From: Bugulina stolonifera
Lineage: Eukaryota > Bryozoa > Gymnolaemata > Cheilostomatida > Bugulidae
NCBI GenBank assembly: GCA_935421135.1
Contig: OW285191.1
Span: forward strand, 62,001-126,000
Reading direction: 5' to 3'
Length of the DNA stretch: 64,000 nucleotides
Shown: piece by piece, positions 1-13,500 of the stretch
How positions within the stretch are numbered: position 1 is the first letter of the stretch
Layout: the number at the start of each line of letters is the position of its first letter
Notes under the pieces: generated by a model
What the model saw: the letters and a program-made list of their open reading frames with translations, nothing else
The model's database searches: none
What the model was told of the DNA's origin: nothing
Translations under genes and position numbers: made by a program

Positions 1-244
1 AGCACCACAATATCTTTGAGCAGTCATTTTAAACTGTTTGGTTTTATTTTACTAACATAATATAGAGCAGTTCATGCACCTATCACCTCCCTACGCCGTA
101 GGAATGACAACCACCTCCATCCACTTCTATCCTCTCACTAGAAGGACACAGATGTTTGCAGTCATACTCAGTTGGTCCCTGTCGATTAACTTTTACTACC
201 AGCTGTGTCTATCCACTGGTCGGGAGAAATGATTCAGTCTATAG
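1..244. repeat. Partial unit, tail of type I
   Basis: This is the last 244 bases of a unit whose head lies outside the window. It has the type I signature: CTGTTTGGTTTTATTTTAC, CACCTATCACC, a CCTCCATCCACT variant, GTCCCTGTCGATT and the CCACTGGTCGGGAG tail. It matches 6315-6558 with an offset of 6314 bp apart from isolated changes (for example CACTTCTATCC here against CACTCCTATCC there). Confidence 0.93.
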
Positions 245-636
245 CTGAGCTCAAACAAGCTAAAACAGGTAGGACAGGCTATTTATAATTTGCACTGTAC
301 TTGTACCAACCATCATAAGGTCTGCACAGATAACCGAATATAATCTCACATTTTGTATGACAATAGAGATGGCAGCAAATAATCACTGAGTAGCACTACA
401 ATATCTTTGAGCAGTCATTTTAAACTGGTTGGTTATATTTCACTAACATAATATAGAGCAGTTCATGCATCTATTACCCCCCTACGCCGTAGCAATGACA
501 ACCACCTCAATTCACTCCTATCCTCTCACTAGAAGGACACAGATGTTTCCAGTCATACTCGGCATGCTCTCTGGTGATTAACTTTTATTAGCCGCTGTGT
601 ATATCCTCTGGTGGGCAGAAATTATTCAGTCTATAG
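245..636. repeat. Type A unit (reference copy), block-boundary monomer
   Basis: Type A is the most distinct unit class and is 392 bp here. It begins CTGAGCTCAAACAAGC rather than ATGAGCTC, so the forward frame has no start codon. It reads ACAGGTAGGACAGGC, then TAATTTGCACTGTAC, CATCATAAGGTCTGC, ATAACCGAATATAAT and CATTTTGTATGACAATAG. Its middle is intermediate between the other families: GTATGACAATAG as in family I, AGAGATGGCAG as in family II. There are 16 copies, starting at 245, 6559, 10513, 14058, 17997, 23118, 26669, 31003, 34943, 39277, 42823, 44791, 46366, 49516, 53456 and 59366. Nearly all follow a type I tail with CCACTGGTCGGG, so I-A behaves as a linked pair. Copies from 10513 and from 26669 onward have TTTACACTG instead of TTTGCACTG in most cases. 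Confidence 0.92.
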
Positions 637-2612
637 ATGAGCTCAAACAAGCTAAAACAAGTAGGACAAGTTATTTATAACATACACTGTACATGTCATA
701 ACAATCCTAGGATCTGCACAGATACCCGAGTATAATCTCACATAATATATGGCAATAAATAGAGATGGCAGTAAATAATCACCGTAGCACCACAATATCT
801 TTGAGCAGTCATTTTAAACTGGTTGGTTATATTTCACTAACATAATATAGAGCAGTTCATGCATCTATTACCTCCCTACGCCGTGGCATTGACAACCACC
901 TCAATTCACTCCAATCCTCTCACTAGACGGACACAGTTGTTTCCAGTCATACTCAGTTCGCTCTCTGGTGACTGACGTTTTCTAGCAGCTGTGTTTATTC
1001 TCTGGTGGGCAGAAATGGTTCAGTCTATAGATGAGCTCAAGCAAGCTAAAACAAGTATGACAAGTTATTTATAACATACACTGTACATGTCCCAACAATC
1101 CTAAGATCTGCACAGATACCCGAGTATTATCTCACATATTATATATCAATAAATAGAGATGGCAGTAAATAATCACTGTAGCACCACAACATCTTTGAGC
1201 AGTCATTTTAAACTGGTTGGTTCTATTTTACTGACATAATATAGAGCAGTTCATGCATCTATTACCTCCCTACGTCGTAGAAATGACAACCACCTCAATT
1301 CACCCCTATCCTCTCACTAGAAGGACACAGATGTTTGCAGTCATACTCAGTTGCTCCCTGGCGATTAACTTTTACAAGCAGCTGTCTTTATCCTCTGGTG
1401 GGCAGAAATCATTTAGTCTATAGATGAGCTCAAGCAAGCTAAAACAAGTAGGACAAGTTATTTTTAACATGCACTTTGCATGTACGAACAACCCTAAGAT
1501 CTCCACAGATACCCGAATATATTCTCACAGTTTACATGTATATGACAATAGAAATAACAGTAAACAATCAATGTACCGCTACAATGTCTTTGAACAATCA
1601 TATCCATGGGTTGGTTTTATTTTATTAACATAATATAGAACAATTCATGCATCTATTACCTCCCTAAGCCGTCGGAATGGCAACTGCCGCAATTCACTCC
1701 TATCCTCTCACTAGAAGGACACAGATGTTTCCAGCCATACTCAGCTTGCTCTCTGTTGATTAACTTTTACTAGCCGCTGTGTATATCCTCTGGTGGGCAG
1801 AAATGATTCAGTCAATCAATAGATGAGCTCAAGCAAGCTAAAACAGGTAGGACAGGTTATTTATAACGTACACTTTGCATGTACAAACAACCCTAAGATC
1901 TCCACAGATACCCGAATATATTCTCACAGTTTACATGTATATGACAATAGAAATAACAGTAAACTATCAATGTACCACTACAATGTCTTTGAACAGTCAT
2001 ATTCATGGGTTGGTTTTATTTTATTAACATAATATAGAAAAATTCATGCATCTATTACCTCCCTAAGCCGTAGGAATGGCAACTGCCGCAATTCACTCCT
2101 ATCCTCTCACTAGAAGGACACAGATGTTTCCAGCCATACTCAGCTTGCTCTCTGGTGATTAACTTTTACTAGCCGCTGTGTATATCCTCTGGTGGGCAGA
2201 AATCATTTAGTCTATAGATGAGCTCAAGCAAGCTAAAACAGGTAGGACAGTTCATTTATAACATACACTTTGAATGTACAAACAACCCTAAGATCTCCAC
2301 TGATACCCGAATATATTCTCACAGTTTACATGTATATGACAATAGAAATAACAGTAAACAATCAATGTACCACTACAATGTCTTTGAACAGTCATATTCA
2401 TGGGTTGGTTTTATTTTATTAACATAATATAGAAAAATTCATGCATCTATTACCTCCCTAAGCCGTAGCAATGACAACCACCTCAATTCACTCCAATCCT
2501 CTCACTAGAAGGACACAGATGTTTCCAGCCATACTCAGCTTGCTCTCTGGTGATTAACTTTTATTAGCCGCTGTGTATATCCTCTGGTGGGCAGAAATGA
2601 TTCCGTCTATAG

Positions 2613-3006
2613 ATGAGCTCAAACAAGCTAAAACAAGTAGGACAAGTTATTTATAACATACACTGTACATGTCCTAACAATCCTAGGATTTGCACAGATA
2701 CCCGAGTATAATCTCACATAATATATGGCAATAAATAGAGATGGCAGTAAATAATCACCGTAGCACCACAATATCTTTGAGCAGTCATTTTAAACTGGTT
2801 GGTTATATTTCACTAACATAATATAGAGCAGTTCATGCATCTATTACCTCCCTACGCCGTGGCATTGACAACCACCTCAATTCACTCCAATCCTCTCACT
2901 AGACGGACACAGATGTTTCCAGTCATACTCGGCTTGCTCTCTGGTGATTAACTTTTACTAGCCGCTGTGTATATCCTCTGGTGGGCAGAAATGATTCAGT
3001 CTATAG
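2613..3006. repeat. Family II unit (reference copy, subtype G)
   Basis: Family II is the commonest class. The forward frame from ATGAGCTC reads 32 codons and ends at a TAA within CGAGTATAATC, where family I has CGAATATATTC. Family markers are CTGTACATGTC, CACATAATATATGGC (CACATATTATATGGC in other subtypes), AATAAATAGAGATGGCAG and GTAGCACCAC. AATAAA, the core polyadenylation hexamer, occurs in most copies but no transcript can be inferred from it. Subtype G is marked by AGGATTTGCAC. Other family II subtypes: B (CATGTCATAAC), C (ATTATATATCAAT), H (TATTATATAGC with CACAATTGTTTCC), I (CACCTATCACC), L (TATTACATGGC, GAGAGGGCAG), P (CAATAGATAG, TTTGATCAGTC) and Q (GTCTTAACAATCC). Confidence 0.9.
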
Positions 3007-4583
3007 ATGAGCTCAAGCAAGCTAAAACAAGTATGACAAGTTATTTATAACATACACTGTACATGTCCCAACAATCCTAAGATCTGCACAGATACCCGAA
3101 TATAATCTCACATATTATATAGCAATAAATAGAGATGGCAGTAAATAATCACTGTAGCACCACAACATCTTTGAGCAGTCATTTTAAACTGGTTGGTTTT
3201 ATTTCACTAACCTAATATAGAGCAGTTCATGCATCTATTACCCCCCTACGCCGTAGCAATGACAACCACCTCAATTCACTCCTATCCTCTCACTAGAAGG
3301 ACACAATTGTTTCCAGTCATACTCAGATCGCTCTCTGGTGACTGACTTTTACTAGCAGCTGTGTTTATTCTCTGGTGGGCAGAAATGGTTCAGTCTATAG
3401 ATGAGCTCAAGCAAGCTAAAACAAGTAGGACAAGTTATTTTTAAGATACACTTTGCATGTACGAACAACCCTAAGATCTCCACCGATACCCGAATATATT
3501 CTCACAGTTTACATGTATATGACAATAGAAATAACAGTAAACAATCAATGTACCACTACAATGTCTTTGAACAGTCATATTCATGGGTTGGTTTTATTTT
3601 ATTAACATAATATAGAAAAATTCATGCATCTATTACCTCCCTAAGCCGTAGCAATAACAACCACCTCAATTCACTCCTATCCTCTCACTAGAAGGACACA
3701 GATGTTTCCAGCCATACTCAGCTTGCTCTCTGGTGATTAACTTTTATTAGCCGCTGTGTATATCCTCTGGTGGGCAGAAATGATTCCGTCTATAGATGAG
3801 CTCAAACAAGCTAAAACAAGTAGGACAAGTTATTTATAACATACACTGTACATGTCCTAACAATCCTAGGATTTGCACAGATACCCGAGTATAATCTCAC
3901 ATAATATATGGCAATAAATAGAGATGGCAGTAAATAATCACCGTAGCACCACAATATCTTTGAGCAGTCATTTTAAACTGGTTGGTTATATTTCACTAAC
4001 ATAATATAGAGCAGTTCATGCATCTATTACCTCCCTACGCCGTGGCATTGACAACCACCTCAATTCACTCCAATCCTCTCACTAGACGGACACAGATGTT
4101 TCCAGTCATACTCGGCTTGCTCTCTGGTGATTAACTTTTACTAGCCGCTGTGTATATCCTCTGGTGGGCAGAAATGATTCAGTCTATAGATGAGCTCAAG
4201 CAAGCTAAAACAAGTATGACAAGTTATTTATAACATACACTGTACATGTCCCAACAATCCTAAGATCTGCACAGATACCCGAATATAATCTCACATATTA
4301 TATAGCAATAAATAGAGATGGCAGTAAATAATCACTGTAGCACCACAACATCTTTGAGCAGTCATTTTAAACTGGTTGGTTTTATTTCACTAACCTAATA
4401 TAGAGCAGTTCATGCATCTATTACCCCCCTACGCCGTAGCAATGACAACCACCTCAATTCACTCCTATCCTCTCACTAGAAGGACACAATTGTTTCCAGT
4501 CATACTCAGATCGCTCTCTGGTGACTGACTTTTACTAGCAGCTGTGTTTATTCTCTGGTGGGCAGAAATGGTTCAGTCTATAG

Positions 4584-4793
4584 ATGAGCTCAAGCAAGCT
4601 AAAACAAGTAGGACAAGTTATTTTTAACATACACTTTGCATGTACGAACAACCCTAAGATCTCCACCGATACCCGAATATATTCTCACAGTTTACATGTA
4701 TATGACAATAGAAATAACAGTAAACAATCAATGTACCACTACAATGTCTTTGAACAGTCATATTCATGGGTTGGTTTTATTTTATTAACATAA
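4584..4793 (+). other. Repeated 69-codon open frame (reference copy); doubtful as a gene
   Basis: This frame starts MSSSKLKQVGQV and ends WVGFILLT. It matches no family I recognise. It is polar, with a short hydrophobic end; there is no signal peptide, clear membrane span, Cys/His motif or low-complexity tract. The ATG context is poor (T at -3, A at +4), and no upstream promoter or splice context is visible. It is open in 55 units, starting at 1424, 1823, 2218, 3401, 4584, 5372, 5771, 7738, 8137, 8536, 8931, 9720, 11299, 12087, 13270, 15238, 16026, 17209, 19176, 19571, 19966, 21147, 22330, 24297, 24692, 25087, 25876, 27849, 28244, 29032, 30215, 32183, 32578, 33366, 34155, 36123, 36518, 37306, 38489, 40457, 40852, 41640, 42428, 45971, 48729, 51879, 52668, 54241, 55423, 56605, 58182, 60151, 61333, 62515 and 63304. 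It is broken at 44003, 47546, 50696 and 57786. Family II copies stop at codon 33. Homogenisation explains its conservation without coding function. Confidence 0.2.
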
Positions 4794-7700
4794 TATAGAA
4801 AAATTCATGCATCTATTACCTCCCTAAGCCGTAGCAATAACAACCACCTCAATTCACTCCTATCCTCTCACTAGAAGGACACAGATGTTTCCAGTCATAC
4901 TCGGCTTGCTCTCTGGTGATTAACTTTTACTAGCCGCTGTGTATATCCTCTGGTGGGCAGAAATGGTTCAGTCTATAGATGAGCTCAAGCAAGCTAAAAC
5001 AAGTATGACAAGTTATTTATAACATACACTGTACATGTCCCAACAATCCTAAGATCTGCACAGATACCCGAGTATTATCTCACATATTATATATCAATAA
5101 ATAGAGATGGCAGTAAATAATCACTGTAGCACCACAACATCTTTGAGCAGTCATTTTAAACTGGTTGGTTCTATTTTACTGACATAATATAGAGCAGTTC
5201 ATGCATCTATTACCTCCCTACGTCGTAGAAATGACAACCACCTCAATTCACCCCTATCCTCTCACTAGAAGGACACAGATGTTTGCAGTCATACTCAGTT
5301 GCTCCCTGGCGATTAACTTTTACAAGCAGCTGTCTTTATCCTCTGGTGGGCAGAAATCATTTAGTCTATAGATGAGCTCAAGCAAGCTAAAACAAGTAGG
5401 ACAAGTTATTTTTAACATACACTTTGCATGTACGAACAACCCTAAGATCTCCACAGATACCCGAATATATTCTCACAGTTTACATGTATATGACAATAGA
5501 AATAACAGTAAACAATCAATGTACCGCTACAATGTCTTTGAACAATCATATCCATGGGTTGGTTTTATTTTATTAACATAATATAGAACAATTCATGCAT
5601 CTATTACCTCCCTAAGCCGTCGGAATGGCAACTGCCGCAATTCACTCCTATCCTCTCACTAGAAGGACACAGATGTTTCCAGCCATACTCAGCTTGCTCT
5701 CTGTTGATTAACTTTTACTAGCCGCTGTGTATATCCTCTGGTGGGCAGAAATGATTCAGTCAATCAATAGATGAGCTCAAGCAAGCTAAAACAGGTAGGA
5801 CAGGTTATTTATAACGTACACTTTGCATGTACAAACAACCCTAAGATCTCCACAGATACCCGAATATATTCTCACAGTTTACATGTATATGACAATAGAA
5901 ATAACAGTAAACTATCAATGTACCACTACAATGTCTTTGAACAGTCATATTCATGGGTTGGTTTTATTTTATTAACATAATATAGAAAAATTCATGCATC
6001 TATTACCTCCCTAAGCCGTAGGAATGGCAACTGCCGCAATTCACTCCTATCCTCTCACTAGAAGGACACAGATGTTTCCAGCCATACTCAGCTTGCTCTC
6101 TGGTGATTAACTTTTACTAGCCGCTGTGTATATCCTCTGGTGGGCAGAAATCATTTAGTCTATAGATGAGCTCAAGCAAGCTAAAACAAGTATGACAAGT
6201 TATTTATAACATACACTGTACATGTCCCAACAATCCTAAGATCTGCACAGATACCCGAGTATAATCTCACATATTATATGGCAATAAATAGAGATGGCAG
6301 TAAATAATCACTGTAGCACCACAATATCTTTGAGCAGTCATTTTAAACTGTTTGGTTTTATTTTACTAACATAATATAGAGCAGTTCATGCACCTATCAC
6401 CTCCCTACGCCGTAGGAATGACAACCACCTCCATCCACTCCTATCCTCTCACTAGAAGGACACAGATGTTTGCAGTCATACTCAGTTGGTCCCTGTCGAT
6501 TAACTTTTACTACCAGCTGTGTCTATCCACTGGTCGGGAGAAATGATTCAGTCTATAGCTGAGCTCAAACAAGCTAAAACAGGTAGGACAGGCTATTTAT
6601 AATTTGCACTGTACTTGTACCAACCATCATAAGGTCTGCACAGATAACCGAATATAATCTCACATTTTGTATGACAATAGAGATGGCAGCAAATAATCAC
6701 TGAGTAGCACTACAATATCTTTGAGCAGTCATTTTAAACTGGTTGGTTATATTTCACTAACATAATATAGAGCAGTTCATGCATCTATTACCCCCCTACG
6801 CCGTAGCAATGACAACCACCTCAATTCACTCCTATCCTCTCACTAGAAGGACACAGATGTTTCCAGTCATACTCGGCATGCTCTCTGGTGATTAACTTTT
6901 ATTAGCCGCTGTGTATATCCTCTGGTGGGCAGAAATTATTCAGTCTATAGATGAGCTCAAACAAGCTAAAACAAGTAGGACAAGTTATTTATAACATACA
7001 CTGTACATGTCATAACAATCCTAGGATCTGCACAGATACCCGAGTATAATCTCACATAATATATGGCAATAAATAGAGATGGCAGTAAATAATCACCGTA
7101 GCACCACAATATCTTTGAGCAGTCATTTTAAACTGGTTGGTTATATTTCACTAACATAATATAGAGCAGTTCATGCATCTATTACCTCCCTACGCCGTGG
7201 CATTGACAACCACCTCAATTCACTCCAATCCTCTCACTAGACGGACACAGTTGTTTCCAGTCATACTCAGTTCGCTCTCTGGTGACTGACGTTTTCTAGC
7301 AGCTGTGTTTATTCTCTGGTGGGCAGAAATGGTTCAGTCTATAGATGAGCTCAAGCAAGCTAAAACAAGTATGACAAGTTATTTATAACATACACTGTAC
7401 ATGTCCCAACAATCCTAAGATCTGCACAGATACCCGAGTATTATCTCACATATTATATATCAATAAATAGAGATGGCAGTAAATAATCACTGTAGCACCA
7501 CAACATCTTTGAGCAGTCATTTTAAACTGGTTGGTTCTATTTTACTGACATAATATAGAGCAGTTCATGCATCTATTACCTCCCTACGTCGTAGAAATGA
7601 CAACCACCTCAATTCACCCCTATCCTCTCACTAGAAGGACACAGATGTTTGCAGTCATACTCAGTTGCTCCCTGGCGATTAACTTTTACAAGCAGCTGTC

Positions 7701-8136
7701 TTTATCCTCTGGTGGGCAGAAATCATTTAGTCTATAGATGAGCTCAAGCAAGCTAAAACAAGTAGGACAAGTTATTTTTAACATACACTTTGCATGTACG
7801 AACAACCCTAAGATCTCCACAGATACCCGAATATATTCTCACAGTTTACATGTATATGACAATAGAAATAACAGTAAACAATCAATGTACCGCTACAATG
7901 TCTTTGAACAATCATATCCATGGGTTGGTTTTATTTTATTAACATAATATAGAACAATTCATGCATCTATTACCTCCCTAAGCCGTCGGAATGGCAACTG
8001 CCGCAATTCACTCCTATCCTCTCACTAGAAGGACACAGATGTTTCCAGCCATACTCAGCTTGCTCTCTGTTGATTAACTTTTACTAGCCGCTGTGTATAT
8101 CCTCTGGTGGGCAGAAATGATTCAGTCAATCAATAG

Positions 8137-8935
8137 ATGAGCTCAAGCAAGCTAAAACAGGTAGGACAGGTTATTTATAACGTACACTTTGCATGTACAA
8201 ACAACCCTAAGATCTCCACAGATACCCGAATATATTCTCACAGTTTACATGTATATGACAATAGAAATAACAGTAAACTATCAATGTACCACTACAATGT
8301 CTTTGAACAGTCATATTCATGGGTTGGTTTTATTTTATTAACATAATATAGAAAAATTCATGCATCTATTACCTCCCTAAGCCGTAGGAATGGCAACTGC
8401 CGCAATTCACTCCTATCCTCTCACTAGAAGGACACAGATGTTTCCAGCCATACTCAGCTTGCTCTCTGGTGATTAACTTTTACTAGCCGCTGTGTATATC
8501 CTCTGGTGGGCAGAAATGATTCAGTCAATCAATAGATGAGCTCAAGCAAGCTAAAACAGGTAGGACAGGTTATTTATAACGTACACTTTGCATGTACAAA
8601 CAACCCTAAGATCTCCACAGATACCCGAATATATTCTCACAGTTTACATGTATATGACAATAGAAATAACAGTAAACTATCAATGTACCACTACAATGTC
8701 TTTGAACAGTCATATTCATGGGTTGGTTTTATTTTATTAACATAATATAGAAAAATTCATGCATCTATTACCTCCCTAAGCCGTAGGAATGGCAACTGCC
8801 GCAATTCACTCCTATCCTCTCACTAGAAGGACACAGATGTTTCCAGCCATACTCAGCTTGCTCTCTGGTGATTAACTTTTACTAGCCGCTGTGTATATCC
8901 TCTGGTGGGCAGAAATCATTTAGTCTATAGATGAG
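8137..8935. repeat. Tandem duplication of a single E unit
   Basis: Two adjacent 399/395-type E units (8137 and 8536) share AAACTATCAATG and the same 69-codon frame. Upstream, D at 7738 and the first E both end in CAATCAAT just before the next unit, while the second E is followed by a CATTTAG tail as in the single E of block 1. Block 1 has one E at the equivalent place (1823), so one unit was gained here or lost there. Confidence 0.85.
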
Positions 8936-9931
8936 CTCAAGCAAGCTAAAACAGGTAGGACAGTTCATTTATAACATACACTTTGAATGTACAAACAACC
9001 CTAAGATCTCCACTGATACCCGAATATATTCTCACAGTTTACATGTATATGACAATAGAAATAACAGTAAACAATCAATGTACCACTACAATGTCTTTGA
9101 ACAGTCATATTCATGGGTTGGTTTTATTTTATTAACATAATATAGAAAAATTCATGCATCTATTACCTCCCTAAGCCGTAGCAATGACAACCACCTCAAT
9201 TCACTCCTATCCTCCCACTAGAAGGACACAGATGTTTCCAGTCATACTCGGCTTGCTCTCTGGTGATTAACTTTTACTAGCCGCTGTGTATATCCTCTGG
9301 TGGGCAGAAATGATTCAGTCTATAGATGAGCTCAAGCAAGCTAAAACAAGTATGACAAGTTATTTATAACATACACTGTACATGTCCCAACAATCCTAAG
9401 ATCTGCACAGATACCCGAATATAATCTCACATATTATATAGCAATAAATAGAGATGGCGGTAAATAATCACTGTAGCACCACAACATCTTTGAGCAGTCA
9501 TTTTAAACTGGTTGGTTTTATTTCACTAACCTAATATAGAGCAGTTCATGCATCTATTACCCCCCTACGCCGTAGCAATGACAACCACCTCAATTCACTC
9601 CTATCCTCTCACTAGAAGGACACAATTGTTTCCAGTCATACTCAGATCGCTCTCTGGTGACTGACTTTTACTAGCAGCTGTGTTTATTCTCTGGTGGGCA
9701 GAAATGGTTCAGTCTATAGATGAGCTCAAGCAAGCTAAAACAAGTAGGACAAGTTATTTTTAACATACACTTTGCATGTACGAACAACCCTAAGATCTCC
9801 ACCGATACCCGAATATATTCTCACAGTTTACATGTATATGACAACAGAAATAACAGTAAACAATCAATGTACCACTACAATGTCTTTGAACAATCATATT
9901 CATGGGTTGGTTTTATTTTATTAACATAATA

Positions 9932-9942
9932 TACTGTAGTAC
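9932..9942. other. Private insertion in an F2 unit (marker)
   Basis: The usual ATATAGAACAATTC reads ATATACTGTAGTACAATTC, a net gain of 5 bp making this unit 400 bp. The same change is found only at 26088-26098, exactly 16156 bp away. It is a tag for common descent of the two segments. Confidence 0.9.
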
Positions 9943-10512
9943 AATTCATGCATCTATTACCTCCCTAAGCCGTCGGAATGGCAACTGCCGCAATTCACTC
10001 CTATCCTCTCACTAGAAGGACACAGATGTTTCCAGCCATACTCAGCTTGCTCTCTGGTGATTAACTTTTACTAGCCGCTGTGTATATCCTCTGGTGGGCA
10101 GAAATGATTCAGTCTATAGATGAGCTCAAACAAGCTAAGACAAGTAGGACAAGTTATTTATAACATACACTGTACATGTCCTAAGAATCCTAAGATCTGC
10201 ACAGATACCCGAGTATAATCTCACATATTATATGGCAATAAATAGAGATGGTAGTAAATAATCACTGTAGCACCACAATATCTTTGAGCAGTCATTTTAA
10301 ACTGTTTGGTTTTATTTTACTAACATAATATAGAGCAGTTCATGCACCTATCACCTCCCTACGCCGTAGGAATGACAACCACCTCCATCCACTCCTATCC
10401 TCTCACTAGAAGGACACAGATGTTTGCAGTCATACTCAGTTGGTCCCTGTCGATTAACTTTTACTACCAGCTGTGTCTATCCACTGGTCGGGAGAAATGA
10501 TTCAGTCTATAG

Positions 10513-13500
10513 CTGAGCTCAAACAAGCTAAAACAGGTAGGACAGGCTATTTATAATTTACACTGTACTTGTACCAACCATCATAAGGTCTGCACAGATA
10601 ACCGAATATAATCTCACATTTTGTATGACAATAGAGATGGCAGTAAATAATCACTGAGTAGCACTACAATATCTTTGAGCAGTCATTTTAAACTGGTTGG
10701 TTATATTTCACTAACATAATATAGAGCAGTTCATGCATCTATTATCCCCCTACGCCGTAGCAATGACAACCACCTCAATTCACTCCTATCCTCTCACTAG
10801 AAGGACACAGATGTTTCCAGTCATACTCGGCTTGCTCTCTGGTGATTAACTTTTATTAGCCGCTGTGTATATCCTCTGGTGGGCAGAAATTATTCAGTCT
10901 ATAGATGAGCTCAAACAAGCTAAAACAAGTAGGACAAGTTATTTATAACATACACTGTACATGTCATAACAATCCTAGGATCTGCACAGATACCCGAGTA
11001 TAATCTCACATAATATATGGCAATAAATAGAGATGGCAGTAAATAATCACCGTAGCACCACAATATCTTTGAGCAGTCATTTTAAACTGGTTGGTTATAT
11101 TTCACTAACATAATATAGAGCAGTTCATGCATCTATTACTTCCCTACGCCGTGGCATTGACAACCACCTCAATTCACTCCAATCCTCTCACTAGACGGAC
11201 ACAGTTGTTTCCAGTCATACTCAGTTCGCTCTCTGGTGACTGACGTTTTCTAGCAGCTGTGTTTATTCTCTGGTGGGCAGAAATGGTTCAGTCTATAGAT
11301 GAGCTCAAGCAAGCTAAGACAGGTAGGACAGGTTATTTCTAACATACACTTTGAATGTACAAACAACCCTAAGATCTCCACAGATACCCGAATATATTCT
11401 CACAGTTTACATGTATATGACAATAGAAATAACAGTAAACAATCAATGTACCACTACAATGTCTTTGAACAGTCATATTCATTGGTTGGTTTTATTTTAT
11501 TAACATAATATAGAAAAATTCATGCATCTATTACCTCCCTAAGCCGTAGCAATGACAACCACCTCAATTCACTCCTATCCTCTCACTAGAAGGACACAGA
11601 TGTTTCCAGTCATACTCGGCTTGCTCTCTGGTGATTAACTTTTACTAGCCGCTGTGTATATCCTCTGGTGGGCAGAAATGATTCAGTCTATAGATGAGCT
11701 CAAGCAAGCTAAAACAAGTATGACAAGTTATTTATAACATACACTGTACATGTCCCAACAATCCTAAGATCTGCACAGATACCCGAGTATTATCTCACAT
11801 ATTATATATCAATAAATAGAGATGGCAGTAAATAATCACTGTAGCACCACAACATCTTTGAGCAGTCATTTTAAACTGGTTGGTTCTATTTTACTGACAT
11901 AATATAGAGCAGTTCATGCATCTATTACCTCCCTACGCCGTAGAAATGACAACCACCTCAATTCACCCCTATCCTCTCACTAGAAGGACACAGATGTTTG
12001 CAGTCATACTCAGTTGCTCCCTGGCGATTAACTTTTACAAGCAGCTGTCTTTATCCTCTGGTGGGCAGAAATCATTTAGTCTATAGATGAGCTCAAGCAA
12101 GCTCAAACAGGTAGGACAGGTGATTTATAACGTACACTTTGCATGTACGAAAAACCCTAAGATCTCCACAGATATCCGAATATATTCTCACAGTTTACAT
12201 GTATATGACAATAGAAATAACAGTAAACAATCAATGTACCACTACAATGTCTTTGAACAGTCATATTCATGGGTTGGTTTTATTTTATTAACAATATATA
12301 GAACAATTAATGCATCTATTACCTCCCTAAGCCGTAGCAATGACAACCACCTCAATTCACTCCTATTCTCTCACTAGAAGGACACAGATGTTTCCAGTCA
12401 TACTCGGCTTGCTCTCTGGTGATTAACTTTTATTAGCCGCTGTGTATATCCTCTGGTGGGCAGAAATGATTCCGTCTATAGATGAGCTCAAACAAGCTAA
12501 AACAAGTAGGACAAGTTATTTATAACATACACTGTACATGTCCTAACAATCCTAGGATTTGCACAGATACCCGAGTATAATCTCACATAATATATGGCAA
12601 TAAATAGAGATGGCAGTAAATAATCACCGTAGCACCACAATATCTTTGAGCAGTCATTTTAAACTGGTTGGTTATATTTCACTAACATAATATAGAGCAG
12701 TTCATGCATCTATTACCTCCCTACGCCGTGGCATTGACAACCACCTCAATTCACTCCAATCCTCTCACTAGACGGACACAGTTGTTTCCAGTCATACTCA
12801 GTTCGCTCTCTGGTGACTGACGTTTTCTAGCAGCTGTGCTTATTCTCTGGTGGGCAGAAATGGTTCAGTCTATAGATGAGCTCAAGCAAGCTAAAACAAG
12901 TAGGACAAGTTATTTATAACATACACTGTACATGTCCTAACAATCCTAATATCTGCACAGATACCCGAATATAATCTCACATATTACATGGCAATAAATA
13001 GAGAGGGCAGTAAATAATCACTGCAGCACCACAACATCTTTAAGCAGTCATTTTAAACTGGTTGGTTTTATTTCACTAACATAATATAGAGCAGTTCATG
13101 CATCTATTACCCCCCTACGCCGTAGCAATGACAACCACCTCAATTCACTCCTATCCTCTCACTAGAAGGACACAGTTTTTTCCAGTCATACTCAGCTCGC
13201 TCTCTGGTGACTGACTTTTACTAGCAGCTGTGTTTATTCTCTGGTGGGCAGAAATGGTTCAGTCTATGGATGAGCTCAAGCAAGCGAAAACAAGTAGGAC
13301 AAGTTATTTATAACATACACTTTGCATGTACGAACAACCCTAAGATCTCCACAGATACCCGAATATATTCTCACAGTTTACATGTATATGACAATAGAAA
13401 TAACAGTAAACAATCAATGTACCACTACAATGTCTTTGAACAGTCATATTCATGGGTTGGTTTTATTTTATTAACATAATATAGAAAAATTCATGCATCT

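Larger units (their letters stand above)
245..6558. repeat. HOR block 1, 16 units: A B C D E F G H F2 G H F2 C D E I
   Basis: Unit starts are 245, 637, 1031, 1424, 1823, 2218, 2613, 3007, 3401, 3796, 4190, 4584, 4979, 5372, 5771 and 6166. The block holds two internal duplications. G-H-F2 occurs twice in tandem (2613-3795 and 3796-4978, period 1183 bp). C-D-E at 1031-2217 recurs at 4979-6165 (offset 3948 bp). The D units at 1424 and 5372 are 399 bp because of a CAATCAAT in their last bases. The F2 copy at 3401 has a private AAGATACAC. Confidence 0.85.
6559..10512. repeat. HOR block 2, 10 units: A B C D E E F H F2 I
   Basis: Unit starts are 6559, 6951, 7345, 7738, 8137, 8536, 8931, 9326, 9720 and 10120. 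The first part repeats block 1 at an offset of 6314 bp. It contains a tandem duplication of one whole unit (E at 8137 and at 8536, 399 bp each). The F2 unit at 9720 is 400 bp because of a 5-bp net insertion near 9932. The end, from 9326, matches 25482 onward at an offset of 16156 bp. Confidence 0.85.

Noticed and set aside
2142..2234. Hairpin from AGCTTGCT in the tail and AGCAAGCT in the next head
   Set aside because: The 8-bp inverted match has a loop of about 77 bases, is lost in subtypes with CAGTTCGCTC, and about one such match is expected by chance in a unit of this size.
2700..2760. Polyadenylation signal or promoter in family II (AATAAATAG, TATAATC)
   Set aside because: AATAAA is present in most family II units but AT-rich DNA gives such words by chance, similar words occur on the other strand (TTTATT), and no transcript unit is visible.
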